DNA from: Planobispora rosea
GTDB taxonomy: Bacteria; Actinomycetota; Actinomycetes; Streptosporangiales; Streptosporangiaceae
Assembly: GCF_014648175.1 (NCBI RefSeq)
Contig: NZ_BMQP01000021.1
Span: forward strand, 78,761-142,760
Length of the DNA: 64,000 nucleotides
Direction: 5' to 3'
Shown here: positions 8,826-17,664 of the stretch, piece after piece
Layout of the letters: each line of letters starts with the position of its first letter
How positions within the stretch are numbered: position 1 is the stretch's first letter
The notes under the pieces: generated by a model
Database searches by the model: none
What the model was told of the DNA's origin: nothing
What the model saw: the letters and a program-made list of their open reading frames with translations, nothing else
Translations under genes and position numbers: made by a program

Positions 8826-8921
8826 TTACCTTCCATGAGCTGTGCGTAACGGCCGGGGCGCTCGCAGTGATGGGAAGGTAAAGCCCCTACCTGGCGATCC
8901 TCTCGTAATCAAGCGCTTGCT
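8826..8921. promoter_or_regulatory. KstR2-like operator ATCAAGCGCTTGCT and flanking inverted repeat
   Basis: The 376-base gap between the sortase-substrate gene and the acyl-CoA ligase operon is AT-richer than its surroundings and holds divergent promoters. Bases 8908-8921 read ATCAAGCGCTTGCT, an exact match to the KstR2 consensus AnCAAGnnCTTGnT (10 fixed bases). Upstream, TTACCTTCC (8826-8834) and GGAAGGTAA (8873-8881) form a separated 9-bp inverted repeat. KstR2 represses the steroid C/D-ring (HIP) degradation genes in mycobacteria and rhodococci; no kstR2 gene is in this window. I see no gene in the gap. Confidence 0.6.
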
Positions 8922-9064
8922 CGGTATGGTGCGCCGGGGTTAGTCTGCCTCTGCGAACGGGAGCCCGTTCCCGTCCGCCACCTTCCGCGCCGCCAGAGTC
9001 CCGCGCTCCGATGGACGTGCCTCACTCCGGCGGCCCGGGGCCTTTCGACCTGGAGGGATGTCCG

Positions 9065-10615
9065 ATGGGTACGCTCGGCTTCTGGAGGCTCGCGCAGGCG
9101 GATCCGGACTGGATCGCCGCCGTGGATCCGGACGGGACGGAACATCGAGCCGGCGACCTCCTCGCCCGGGCCAACCGTCTGGTGCACGGCCTGCGAGGGC
9201 TCGGCCTCCAGTCCGGCGACGGCATCTGCGGCCTGGTCCCCAACGGCGCCGACGGCCTGGTGCTCTACCTGGCCGCGCTGCAGGCGGGGTGGTACTACAC
9301 GCCGATCAACTGGCACCTCACCGGCCCCGAGATCGGCTACATCGTCGCCGACAGCGAAGCTCGGGCCTTCTTCGTCGCCGAGCGCCACGCCGAGGAGGGC
9401 ATGCGCGGCGCCGCCGAGTCGGGCATCGCGCCGGACCGCGTGTTCGGCTTCGGCCGGGTCGAGGGCGCCCGGCCCGTCTCCGACCTGACCGACGGGCAGC
9501 CGGACACCGCCCCCGGGGGCCGTACGGCGGGCGCCACCATGCACTACACCTCCGGCACCACCGGCCGGCCCAAGGGCGTGCGCCGCCCGCTCAACGGCCT
9601 GGACCCCGACGACGCGGCCGAGCTGATGACGTTCCTGCTGGCCATGTTCGGCATCACGCCGGGCAAGGAGAACGCCCATCTGGTCACCTCGCCGAACTAC
9701 CACACCGCGGTCACCCAGTTCGGCGGTACGGCGCTGCACATGGGCCACACCCTCGTCTACATGGACAAGTGGGACTCCGAGGAACTGCTGCGGCTCTGCG
9801 AGAAGTACCGCGTCACCAACTCCCACATGGTCCCCACCCACTTCAAGCGCCTGCTCGCCCTCCCCGACGACGTCAAGCGCAAGTACGACCTCTCCTCCCT
9901 GAAATGGATGATCCACGCCGCCGCCCCCTGCCCGGTCCCGGTCAAGTGGGCGATGTTCGAGTGGTGGGGCGACTGCATCTACGAGTACTACGCCGCGACC
10001 GAGGGCGGCGGCACGCTCGCCACCCCCGAGGGCTGGAAGAAGTACCCCGGCACCGTCGGCACCGCCTGGCCGATCAGCGAGCTGCTCATCGTGGACGACA
10101 ACCTGGAACCGGTCCCGACCGGCACCCCCGGCACGATCTACATGAAGATGGCGGGCGCCACCTTCGAGTACAAGGGCGACCGGGCCAAGACCGAGGCCAA
10201 CCGGCTCAAGGACCACTTCACCGTCGGCGACATCGGCTACCTCAACGAGGAGGGCTTCCTCTTCCTCTGCGACCGCAAGGCCGACATGATCATTTCGGGT
10301 GGGGCCAACATCTACCCCGCCGAGATCGAGAACGAGCTGATGGTCCACCCCAAGGTCGCCGACGTGGCCGTGTTCGGCATCCCGGACGAGGAGTGGGGAG
10401 AGCAGATCAAGGCCGTGATCGAGCCCGCGCCGGGCATCGCTCCCTCTCCCGAACTGGCCGCCGAGATCCTCGACTCGCTCCAGGGCCGCCTGTCGAAGAT
10501 GAAGTGGCCCCGGTCCGTCGACTTCATCGAGGAGATGCCGCGCGAGCCCAACGGCAAGCTCCTCAAACGCAAGCTGCGCGACCCCTACTGGAAGGACCGC
10601 GACCGTGCCATCTGA
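9065..10615 (+). CDS. acyl-CoA synthetase (AMP-forming)
   Basis: A 516-residue ANL-superfamily ligase that activates a carboxylic acid to its CoA thioester through an acyl-AMP. Motifs: P-loop YTSGTTGRPKG, YAATEGGG, the GDIGYLNEEGFLFLCDR hinge region, GANIYPAEIE and the C-terminal catalytic Lys in PNGKLLKR. Start ATG 9065 follows GGAGGG by seven bases; upstream in-frame starts are not supported. It is the first gene of a plus-strand operon running to 15324 and its last 11 bases overlap the next gene. Its KstR2-like operator and partners suggest a steroid-derived or other branched acid as substrate (FadD3/FadD17 type); that is inference. Confidence 0.9.
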   Translation: MGTLGFWRLAQADPDWIAAVDPDGTEHRAGDLLARANRLVHGLRGLGLQSGDGICGLVPNGADGLVLYLAALQAGWYYTPINWHLTGPEIGYIVADSEARAFFVAERHAEEGMRGAAESGIAPDRVFGFGRVEGARPVSDLTDGQPDTAPGGRTAGATMHYTSGTTGRPKGVRRPLNGLDPDDAAELMTFLLAMFGITPGKENAHLVTSPNYHTAVTQFGGTALHMGHTLVYMDKWDSEELLRLCEKYRVTNSHMVPTHFKRLLALPDDVKRKYDLSSLKWMIHAAAPCPVPVKWAMFEWWGDCIYEYYAATEGGGTLATPEGWKKYPGTVGTAWPISELLIVDDNLEPVPTGTPGTIYMKMAGATFEYKGDRAKTEANRLKDHFTVGDIGYLNEEGFLFLCDRKADMIISGGANIYPAEIENELMVHPKVADVAVFGIPDEEWGEQIKAVIEPAPGIAPSPELAAEILDSLQGRLSKMKWPRSVDFIEEMPREPNGKLLKRKLRDPYWKDRDRAI

Positions 10616-11501
10616 GGAACTGATCGCCGAGCACGTGCTGGAGTTCCCCGGCGGTTACACCCGCACGACCGGGCCGGTGATCGGGCGTTTCCTCACCGAG
10701 CTGAGGGACGGCCGCATCGTCGGGGTCCGCACGGCCGGCGGCCGTACCCTCGTCCCCCCGCTGGAGTACGACCCGGACACCGGTGAGGCGGTCACCGGCG
10801 AGTTCACCGAGGTCGGCCCCACCGGGACGGTGGAGGGCTGGGCCTGGGTGAGCGAGCCCCGCGCGGGCCACCCGCTGGAGCGGCCGTTCGCCTGGGCGCT
10901 GATCCGGCTGGACGGCGCGGACACCGCCCTGGTCCACGCGGTGGACGCGGGCGACGTCCGGGCCATGCGCCCCGGCCTGCGGGTCCGCCCCCGCTGGCGG
11001 ACCGGGCGCACCGGGCACATCACCGACATCGAGAGCTTCGTCCCCGAGGTGACGAGGATCGTCTCCCCGGTCCGCACCGAGTACCGCGTCAGGCCCGGCA
11101 AGTCCCTGGCCCGCTTCCTGGAGGGCATCGAGCGCGGGATCTTCCTCGGCTGCCGGTGCGGCTCCTGCGGCAAGGTCTACGTGCCCTACCGTCTGTCGTG
11201 CCCGGAGTGCGGTGTCGCGATCACCGAGGAGACGGAGCTCCCGGACACCGGGACCATCACCACCTTCGCGATCAACAACCTCCCCGACCCCCGCGCCCCC
11301 GAGGTGCCGTTCGTCTCGGCTTACATCCTCCTCGACGGCGCGGACATCCCGATGATCGCCCTCGTCGGCGACGTCCCGGCGCACGAGGTGCGGCAGGGCA
11401 TGCGCGTGCGGGCCGTCTGGGTCCCCGAGGAGGAGCGGACCGCGTCCATGTCCAACATCCGATGGTTCGCCCCGACCGGCGAGCCGGACGTCGAGCTGTA
11501 G
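10605..11501 (+). CDS. DUF35 Zn-ribbon/OB-fold protein with two OB-like halves
   Basis: A 298-residue protein. Residues 1-140 form an OB-fold-like half (PPLEYDPDTGEAV, FTEVGPTGTVEGWAWVSEP, RPGLRVRPRWR). Residues 165-290 repeat the plan behind a rubredoxin-like Zn ribbon, with Cys about 185/188 and 199/202 (CGSCGKVY, CPECG). This is the DUF35 family, the obligate partner of thiolase-fold Ltp-type aldolases and thiolases, where it closes the acyl-CoA tunnel. Start GTG 10605 lies inside the ligase gene (11-base overlap) and the gene is followed after nine bases by the thiolase-fold gene, so the three are translationally close. The duplicated OB half is longer than the usual 130-150-residue family member. 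Confidence 0.85.
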   Translation: MPSEELIAEHVLEFPGGYTRTTGPVIGRFLTELRDGRIVGVRTAGGRTLVPPLEYDPDTGEAVTGEFTEVGPTGTVEGWAWVSEPRAGHPLERPFAWALIRLDGADTALVHAVDAGDVRAMRPGLRVRPRWRTGRTGHITDIESFVPEVTRIVSPVRTEYRVRPGKSLARFLEGIERGIFLGCRCGSCGKVYVPYRLSCPECGVAITEETELPDTGTITTFAINNLPDPRAPEVPFVSAYILLDGADIPMIALVGDVPAHEVRQGMRVRAVWVPEEERTASMSNIRWFAPTGEPDVEL

Positions 11502-11510
11502 GAGCGTAGC

Positions 11511-12530
11511 TTGCGTGAGATAGCGGTCGTGGCGTTCGCGCAGACCCGGCACAGCGCGGTCGACGAGGGACTGGGCGAGCCCGAGCTGATCCTGCCGGTG
11601 CTCGACGAGGTCCGGGAGAGATCGGGTCTGCGGAAATTCGGCTTCACCTGCTCGGGGAGCTGCGACTACCTGGCCGGGGCGCCGTTCTCGTTCGTCTCCG
11701 CGCTCGACGCGCTCGGCGCCTGGCCGCCGATCTCCGAGAGCCACGTGGAGATGGACGCCGCCTGGGCGCTGTACGAGGCGTGGGTCCGGCTCCAGCACGG
11801 CGACGTCGACTCGGCGCTGATCTACGGCTTCGGCAAGTCCTCCCAGGGCGACCTGCGGGAGATCATGACCCTCCAGCTCGACCCCTACTACCTGGCCCCG
11901 CTCGGCCTGGACCAGGTCTCCTACGCCGCCCTGCAGGCCTCGGCGTGCGGCGCCGACCGGGCCGAGCTGGACGAGGTGGTACGGCGCAGCCGCGCCGCCG
12001 GCCGGGACAACCCCTACGCCCTCGACCTGCCCGACCCGTCGGGCGACGGCTACGAGGTCGAGCCGCTGAGGCCGTACGACGTCGCCCCGATCACCGACGG
12101 CGCCGCCGCGGTGGTGCTGGCCGCCGGGGACCTGGCCCGGGAGGTGTGCGAGCGTCCCGCCTGGATCACCGGCATCGCCCACCGCATAGACCCTCACTAT
12201 CTGGGCATGAGAGATCTCGCCCGGTCGGCCTCCGCCGCCGAAGCCGCACGTGCGGCGGGGGTCGGCAAGGGTTCCCTCGACGTGGCGGAGCTGCACGTGC
12301 AGTTCAGCCACGAGGAGCGCATCCTCCGCCAGGCGCTGGAGCTGCCCGACTCCACCGTGGTCAACCCCAGCGGCGGCCCGCTGGCCGCCAACCCCGTCAT
12401 GGCCACCGGCCTCATCCGGATCGGCGAGGCCGCCTCACGGATCATGGACGGCACCGCGAGCCGCACCCTCGGGCACGCCGCCAGCGGCCCGTGCCTGCAG
12501 CACAACCTCGTTACGGTTATGGAGGGCTGA
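11511..12530 (+). CDS. thiolase-fold lipid-transfer (Ltp-type) protein, probable acyl-CoA aldolase
   Basis: A 339-residue protein with the SCP-x/thiolase fold (VVAFAQTRHS at the N-terminus, VNPSGGPLAANPVMATGL near the C-terminus, GHAASGPCLQHN at the end). The segment where thiolases carry the nucleophilic Cys (CASG) reads EMDAAWALYEAW, so it cannot run the normal thiolase mechanism. The same loss is known in Ltp2-type retro-aldolases of steroid side-chain degradation, which need a DUF35 partner, and one is encoded immediately upstream. TTG 11511 has AGGAG at good spacing and is the only sensible start. It is likely to pair with the neighbouring DUF35 protein and with the second thiolase-fold protein. 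Confidence 0.82.
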   Translation: MREIAVVAFAQTRHSAVDEGLGEPELILPVLDEVRERSGLRKFGFTCSGSCDYLAGAPFSFVSALDALGAWPPISESHVEMDAAWALYEAWVRLQHGDVDSALIYGFGKSSQGDLREIMTLQLDPYYLAPLGLDQVSYAALQASACGADRAELDEVVRRSRAAGRDNPYALDLPDPSGDGYEVEPLRPYDVAPITDGAAAVVLAAGDLAREVCERPAWITGIAHRIDPHYLGMRDLARSASAAEAARAAGVGKGSLDVAELHVQFSHEERILRQALELPDSTVVNPSGGPLAANPVMATGLIRIGEAASRIMDGTASRTLGHAASGPCLQHNLVTVMEG

Positions 12531-12533
12531 CCC

Positions 12534-13682
12534 ATGGGGAACCGCTGCGCGGTGATCGGGGTCGGGCAGACCCACTACACGACCAAGCGCCGGGACGTCT
12601 CCATCGCCGGGCTGGTCCGCGAGGCGGCGGTCCGCGCGCTGGAGGACGCCGGGCTGACCTGGAAGGACATCGACGCCGTCGTCATCGGCAAGGCCCCCGA
12701 CCTGTTCGAGGGCGTGATGATGCCGGAGGCGTACCTGGCCGACGCGCTCGGCGCGGCGGGCAAGCCGATGATGCGCGTGCACACCGCGGGCTCGGTCGGC
12801 GGCTCCACCGCGCTCGTCGGGGCCTCGCTGATCCAGGGCGGCGTGCACGACCGGGTTCTGGTGGTCGCCTTCGAGAAGCAGTCGGAGTCCAACGCCACCT
12901 GGGCCCTGTCCACGCACCTGCCGTTCAGCGCCTCGCTGGTGGTCGGCGCGGGCGGCTACTTCGCCCCGCACATCCGCGAGTACATGCGCCGGTCCGGGGC
13001 GCCGGACCACATCGGCACGCTGGTCGCCGTCAAGGACCGGCTCAACGCCCTGAAGAACCCCTACGCCCACCTGAAGATCCCGCAGATCAGCCGGGAGATG
13101 GTCGAGGCGACCCCGATGCTCTGGGAGCCGATCCGCTACCTGGAGACCTGCCCGTCGAGCGACGGCGCCTGCGCGATGGTCCTGTCGTCGGAGAAGGCGG
13201 TGACCGGGACCCCGGCCTGGGTCCTCGGTACGGCGATGCGCTCCGAACCGATCTTCCGGGCCGGGCGCGACACGGTGAACCCGCAGGGCGGCAAGGACTG
13301 CGCCGCGGACGTCTACCGGCAGGCCGGGATCGCCGACCCGCGCCGGGACATCGACGTGGCCGAGGTCTACGTGCCCTTCTCCTGGTACGAGCCGATGTGG
13401 CTGGAGAACCTCGGCTTCGCCGCCGAGGGCGAGGGCTGGAAGCTCACCGAGTCCGGCGCCACCGCCCTGGACGGCGACATCCCGTGGAACGCCTCCGGCG
13501 GCGTGCTCTCCAGCAACCCGATCGGCGCGTCCGGGCTGATCCGGTTCGCCGAGGCGGCGCTCCAGGTCCGCGGGATGGCGGGGGAGCGCCAGGTGGACGG
13601 GGCCCGGCGGGCCCTCGGGCACGCCTACGGGGGAGGCGCGCAGTTCTTCGCGATGTGGATGGTCGGCAGAGACAAACCCTAG
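12534..13682 (+). CDS. second thiolase-fold (Ltp-type) protein
   Basis: A 382-residue thiolase-domain protein starting three bases after the stop of the previous gene (ATG 12534). The N-terminus CAVIGVGQTHYTTKRRDVS and the VHTAGSVGGSTA segment match mycobacterial Ltp3-like proteins; that segment replaces the nucleophilic Cys loop, so again no catalytic Cys is present. NASGGVLSSNPIGASGL and the C-terminal GHAYGGGAQFFAM are the other family signatures. Two different Cys-less thiolase paralogues next to one DUF35 protein suggest a hetero-oligomeric acyl-CoA aldolase or lyase complex. The alternative is that one subunit is only structural. Confidence 0.82.
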   Translation: MGNRCAVIGVGQTHYTTKRRDVSIAGLVREAAVRALEDAGLTWKDIDAVVIGKAPDLFEGVMMPEAYLADALGAAGKPMMRVHTAGSVGGSTALVGASLIQGGVHDRVLVVAFEKQSESNATWALSTHLPFSASLVVGAGGYFAPHIREYMRRSGAPDHIGTLVAVKDRLNALKNPYAHLKIPQISREMVEATPMLWEPIRYLETCPSSDGACAMVLSSEKAVTGTPAWVLGTAMRSEPIFRAGRDTVNPQGGKDCAADVYRQAGIADPRRDIDVAEVYVPFSWYEPMWLENLGFAAEGEGWKLTESGATALDGDIPWNASGGVLSSNPIGASGLIRFAEAALQVRGMAGERQVDGARRALGHAYGGGAQFFAMWMVGRDKP

Positions 13683-13737
13683 AACCCCTCCCGGCGCCCG
13701 GAGCACCCGGAGCCCCTTGCGAGACAGGAGCCCCCCG

Positions 13738-15324
13738 ATGGAGTTCAACCACGCAGATCTGTTCGAAGGGCTCGCGGACGCGATCGGGGACCGCGTCGCC
13801 GTCATCTGCGGTGAACACCGCATGACGTACGCCGAACTGGACGCGCACGCCAACCGGCTTGCGCACCACCTGGCGGCGGGCGGGGTCGGGCCGGGCGCGC
13901 ACGTCGGCATCCAGCTCTACAACGGCGTCGAGTACATCGCCGGGATCCTGGCGGCGCTCAAGCTCCGGGCTGTGCCGATCAACGTCAACTACCGCTACGT
14001 CGAGGCCGAGCTGCTCTACCTCTACCGGGACTCCGACATCGTCGCCCTGCTGTTCGACGTGGAGTTCGACGAGCGGGTGGCGGCGGTCGCGCCGCAGGCC
14101 CCGCAGCTGCGGCACCTGATCGCGGTGGGCGGGCCGTCGGAGGTGGCCGGGGCGGTGCCGTACGAGGAGGCGCTGGCCGGGCAGCCGGAGACGCGCGGGT
14201 TCCCCGGGCGGTCGGGCGACGACGTCTACATCATCTACACCGGCGGCACCACCGGCATGCCCAAGGGCGTGATGTGGCGGACCGAGGACCTGTTCTTCGC
14301 CTTCGGCGGCGGGAACCCGTACGGCGACCCGCTGCCCACCCCCGAGGCCGTCGTCGAGCAGGCCCGCGCCTCCGGACCGATGATCATGATGGCGGCGCCC
14401 CCGCTGATGCACGGCGCTGCCCAGATGGCCACCTTCATCACCTGGTGGATGGGGGGAACCATGGTCTACGTCCGCAAGTTCGACGCGGCCGAGGTGCTCC
14501 GGACGATCCAGCGGGAGAAGGTCTTCACGATCAACATCACCGGCGACGCGATGGCCCGCCCGCTCGCCGAAGAGCTCGCCGCCGGCGACTACGACCTGTC
14601 GTCGCTGGCGATCCTCAGCTCCACCGGGGCGATCCTGACCGGCGCGGTCCGCGACCGCCTCCAGGAACTGCTCCCGAACACGATGTTCCTGGACAACTTC
14701 GGTTCCACCGAGTCCGGCTACACCGCCTCGGCGGTGCAGGGCTCCTCGCCGGAGTCCGGGCTGCGCTACCAGCCCAACGCCACCTCCGGCCTGGTCGTGC
14801 TCAACGAGGTGCTGGAGCAGGTCAAGCCCGGATCCGAGGAGATCGGCACGGTCGCCAGGAGCGGCCGGATCCCGCTCGGCTACTACAAGGACGAGGAGAA
14901 GACCCGGCGCACCTTCGTGACCGACGCGGCCGGGACCCGCTGGCTGCTCACCGGGGACATGGCCACGGTGGAGGAGGACGGCACGATCGGGATCCTCGGC
15001 CGGGGCTCGGTCTGCATCAACACCGGCGGGGAGAAGGTCTTCCCGGAGGAGGTCGAGGCGGTTCTCAAGGGGCATCCGGCGGTCTTCGACGCGGTGGTCA
15101 CCGGGGTGCCGGACGAGCGCTGGGGCAACAAGGTCGCCGCCGTGATCGAGCCGCGCCCCGGCATGTCCCCGTCGCCGGAGGAACTGGACGCGCACTGCCG
15201 TACCCAGCTGTCCGGCTACAAGGTCCCCCGGGCCTTCGCCTTCGTCGACGAGATGGTCCGCTCCCCGGCGGGCAAGGCCGACTACCGCTGGGCTCGCGAG
15301 ACCGTCCAGGCCACCGGGTCCTGA
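13738..15324 (+). CDS. acyl-CoA synthetase, FadD19/FadD3-like
   Basis: A 528-residue ANL ligase. Motifs: YTGGTTGMPKG P-loop, DNFGSTESGY, LTGDMATVEEDGTIGILGR, INTGGEKVFPEEVE and catalytic Lys in SPAGKADYRW. The VMWRTEDLFFAFGGG and INVNYRYVEAEL segments are typical of the actinobacterial steroid-acid ligases. ATG 13738 follows AGGAG by seven bases; a 7-residue longer GTG start at 13717 lacks an SD. It closes the operon after a 55-base gap. Two ligases in one operon suggest activation of two successive intermediates, or of side chain and ring acids separately. Confidence 0.88.
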   Translation: MEFNHADLFEGLADAIGDRVAVICGEHRMTYAELDAHANRLAHHLAAGGVGPGAHVGIQLYNGVEYIAGILAALKLRAVPINVNYRYVEAELLYLYRDSDIVALLFDVEFDERVAAVAPQAPQLRHLIAVGGPSEVAGAVPYEEALAGQPETRGFPGRSGDDVYIIYTGGTTGMPKGVMWRTEDLFFAFGGGNPYGDPLPTPEAVVEQARASGPMIMMAAPPLMHGAAQMATFITWWMGGTMVYVRKFDAAEVLRTIQREKVFTINITGDAMARPLAEELAAGDYDLSSLAILSSTGAILTGAVRDRLQELLPNTMFLDNFGSTESGYTASAVQGSSPESGLRYQPNATSGLVVLNEVLEQVKPGSEEIGTVARSGRIPLGYYKDEEKTRRTFVTDAAGTRWLLTGDMATVEEDGTIGILGRGSVCINTGGEKVFPEEVEAVLKGHPAVFDAVVTGVPDERWGNKVAAVIEPRPGMSPSPEELDAHCRTQLSGYKVPRAFAFVDEMVRSPAGKADYRWARETVQATGS

Positions 15325-15382
15325 CCGATCCCGTACGGTCCGCCGATGAAGATCTTCTGCTGATCGGACACGGAGGGTTCGG

Positions 15383-15991
15383 CTAATTCGGGGTGGTTTC
15401 GGCTGGGACGACGTCGACCACGAAGCGCACCCGGGTGGGGCCGAGTTCGCCGGTGATGCGCCAGCATCCCAGGTGGGGGAGGTCCACCCCGCCGGCCTGG
15501 AAGCCCGGGGCCGCGTAGCCGCGGGGTGCGTGGCCGTCGACCGTCTTCCCGGTCTTCAGGGAGACGGCGCGGATCCTCAGGGGCTCGTCGTGCCCCCGCC
15601 ACCATGGAATCTTGAGGCTCCATTTCCCCCTGCCGTCGGGATAGCCGTGTCGTGCGGTCGCCGGCAGCGCCCACAGGTCCCCGCCGCCGAACCATCCCTG
15701 GGAATCCGCACCCTCGGAACGCAGCCACTCGCGCAGGGCCGGGGGTGGTTCGGAGGGACTCTCGGCGGGCCGGGTCACCGGGCAGGAGCCCGTTCCGGGG
15801 CTGGCCGGGGCGGGTCCCACCGTCACGGCCGTGGAGGAGGACGGCGCGGGCGTGGACGGCGCGTCCATGGACGGCGTCGGCGTGGCGGGTGCCGCCGCGG
15901 GCCGGGGTGAGGCGTCGCCGGGAGTGCAGGCGGCGGCCGTCCCGGCGAGCAGGAGGGCGCCGATCCATCGTCGGTGCGTCGGATGTGGCAT
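15383..15991 (-). CDS. putative lipoprotein, function unknown
   Basis: A 202-residue exported protein. RRWIGALLLAGTAAAC resembles a lipobox with Cys at about 22, although the -3 position is Ala rather than Leu. A Pro/Thr/Ser/Ala-rich spacer (about 25-70) leads to a compact domain with two Cys (GTGSCPVTR, LGCWRITGELG) and the Trp-rich segments QGWFGGGDLWALP and GKWSLKIPWWRG. The ending GCWRITGELGPTRVRFVVDV is seen in small actinobacterial surface lipoproteins of unknown role. ATG 15991 is used although the SD is poor; a frame extending 244 residues upstream overlaps the divergent ArsR gene and is rejected. Confidence 0.7.
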   Translation of the reverse strand: MPHPTHRRWIGALLLAGTAAACTPGDASPRPAAAPATPTPSMDAPSTPAPSSSTAVTVGPAPASPGTGSCPVTRPAESPSEPPPALREWLRSEGADSQGWFGGGDLWALPATARHGYPDGRGKWSLKIPWWRGHDEPLRIRAVSLKTGKTVDGHAPRGYAAPGFQAGGVDLPHLGCWRITGELGPTRVRFVVDVVPAETTPN

Positions 15992-16048
15992 CACGAAAAT
16001 CAGTACTCGTGGGGGCGTTGATCCGTTCCGAGACCGTACGATGAGCCA

Positions 16049-16077
16049 TTGACAGAAAGAGTTTTTATGTAAAAGAT
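16049..16077 (+). promoter_or_regulatory. promoter of the ArsR-type regulator
   Basis: A consensus -35 TTGACA (16049-16054), 17-base spacer and AAAGAT (16072-16077) precede the regulator start at 16088 by ten bases, so the transcript is probably leaderless or nearly so. The region is strikingly AT-rich for this chromosome. Confidence 0.55.
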
Positions 16078-16087
16078 TGTTTTTGAG

Positions 16088-16654
16088 ATGAGAGACGTCC
16101 TGTACCTGGAAGAGATCGAGCAGGCCGAGGCCCTGCTCAAGCCGCAGCGCATCGAGGTGCTGCGGCGCCTGGCCGAGCCCCGCACCTGCACCGAGGTCGC
16201 CGCGCTGCTCGGCCAGACCCCGCAGCGGGTCTACTACCACGTCAAACGCCTGGTCGAGGCGGGGCTGGCCGAGCAGGTGGCCGAGCGCCGGGTGCGCGGC
16301 ATCAACGAGGGCGTCTACCAGGCCGGTGCCCGCTCCTACTGGCTCTCGCCCCGCCTGGTCGGCCGGATCGGCCGGCGCCGGGTGCGGGACGAGCTGAGCC
16401 TGGGCTACCTGCTGGACCTGGTGGAGGAGGTCCAGGCCGACATCGCCGCGCTCGACCGGGCCGCGCCGGAGCTGCCGTCGATCGGGGTCTCCGGCCGGAT
16501 CCGGGTGCCGCCGGAGCAGCGCCAGCGCTTCCTCGACGAGCTGCGGACCACGCTGCAGGACCTGTTCACCCGCTACGGCGGCGCCGAAGGAGACGCGTTC
16601 AAAATCGCCGTGGCCTGCTATCCCGACCATCCTGGGGGGGAACCCGATGAGTGA
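16088..16654 (+). CDS. ArsR-family winged-helix transcriptional regulator
   Basis: A 188-residue DNA-binding protein. Residues about 10-75 are a winged helix (LLKPQRIEVLRRLAEPRTCTEVAALLGQTPQRVYYHVKRLVEAGLAE). The C-terminal half is alpha-helical (LSLGYLLDLVEEVQADIAAL) and has no obvious metal-binding Cys cluster, so this is not a metal sensor of the classical type. Its stop overlaps the start of the SRPBCC gene by eight bases, a pairing (ArsR plus AHSA1) that is very common in actinobacteria. There the regulator usually controls its own operon. Confidence 0.85.
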   Translation: MRDVLYLEEIEQAEALLKPQRIEVLRRLAEPRTCTEVAALLGQTPQRVYYHVKRLVEAGLAEQVAERRVRGINEGVYQAGARSYWLSPRLVGRIGRRRVRDELSLGYLLDLVEEVQADIAALDRAAPELPSIGVSGRIRVPPEQRQRFLDELRTTLQDLFTRYGGAEGDAFKIAVACYPDHPGGEPDE

Positions 16655-17537
16655 GCCGATGATGATCCGCATCCGCGCGGGCGCACCGGCCAAGGCCGTG
16701 TACCACGCCCTGACCGACCCCACGGCGATGCGTGTCTGGCTGGACGAGCACGCCGAGGTCGACCTGCCGCACCGCTATGCCTTCTGGGGCCGCCACACCC
16801 TCGAAGGGGACGCGCCCCGCCAGCGCCTGCTCCACGCCGACGACCGCACGCTGCGATTCGCCTGGCCGCTCGGCGGCGAGGAGACCGTCGTCGAGATCCG
16901 GCTGGAGGAGCGGGGGCCGGAGGAGACCGAGCTGACGCTGACGCAGACCGGCCTCCCCTCCTTCGAGGAGATGGTGGCCGAGACCGGCGTCCTGAGCCTC
17001 GCGCACACCTTCTGGGCGGTGGCGCTCGCCAACCTCGTCGACCACGTCGAGGGCCGGGAGCCCACGCCGAAGTGCGACTTCACCTCTCCGGTGATGCGCG
17101 AGGAGGTGTTCATCGCCGCCTCGCCGCAGGCGGTGTACGACTCGATCGTCGATCCCGGGACGTTCGCCCGGTGGTTCGGGGCGAAGGTCGAGATCGAGCC
17201 GCATGTCGGCGGGCGCTGGGCGATGGGGAGCTTCGAGGCGGAGCCGTCCCCCGCCAGGATCACCGAGCTGGAACCCGGACGCAGGATGTCCCTGCTGTGG
17301 GAGGAGGGCCTGGTCGCCTCCTGGGAGCTGGAGGAGTCCGGCGGCGGGACGAAGCTCACCTTCGTCCAGAGCGGTTTCGACGAGGGCAACCCGCCGTACG
17401 GCGCGTGGATGGGCTGGCTCAGCGGCATCGCCGAGCTGCGCCGCTTCCATGAGCTGCGTCCCTGGCGCCCGATCTGGCTGGCGACCTACGTGGAGGGGAT
17501 GCCCGAAGGGTTCCTCACCATCGGCGAGGACGCGTAG
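16647..17537 (+). CDS. tandem SRPBCC (AHSA1-type) domain protein
   Basis: A 296-residue cytoplasmic protein with two START-like/AHSA1 ligand-binding folds. The first covers about 5-140 (KAVYHALTDPTAMRVWLDEHAEVDL) and the second about 150-285 (PQAVYDSIVDPGTFARWFGAKVEIEPHVGGRWAMG, LEPGRRMSLLWEEG, TKLTFVQSGF). Such domains bind hydrophobic ligands; no catalytic residue is recognisable. It is translationally coupled to the ArsR regulator through an eight-base overlap, so it may bind the effector or product of the regulated pathway. Start ATG 16647 lies after a G-rich run. Confidence 0.83.
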   Translation: MSEPMMIRIRAGAPAKAVYHALTDPTAMRVWLDEHAEVDLPHRYAFWGRHTLEGDAPRQRLLHADDRTLRFAWPLGGEETVVEIRLEERGPEETELTLTQTGLPSFEEMVAETGVLSLAHTFWAVALANLVDHVEGREPTPKCDFTSPVMREEVFIAASPQAVYDSIVDPGTFARWFGAKVEIEPHVGGRWAMGSFEAEPSPARITELEPGRRMSLLWEEGLVASWELEESGGGTKLTFVQSGFDEGNPPYGAWMGWLSGIAELRRFHELRPWRPIWLATYVEGMPEGFLTIGEDA

Positions 17538-17664
17538 CCCGGGGGTCACGTCTCACCATGCGAGGCGTGGCTCCCCGAATCGTTTTCTAATATGCGACCA
17601 TTTCGGCACGATCATGGCTACCGGCGCCTGCTTCCAGGCGCTCACCCGGGATTGGAGCCGATGG

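Noticed and set aside
15992..16723. Extension of the lipoprotein gene to 446 residues
   Set aside because: The extension is antisense to the ArsR gene and its promoter; the lipobox-like signal sequence supports ATG 15991.
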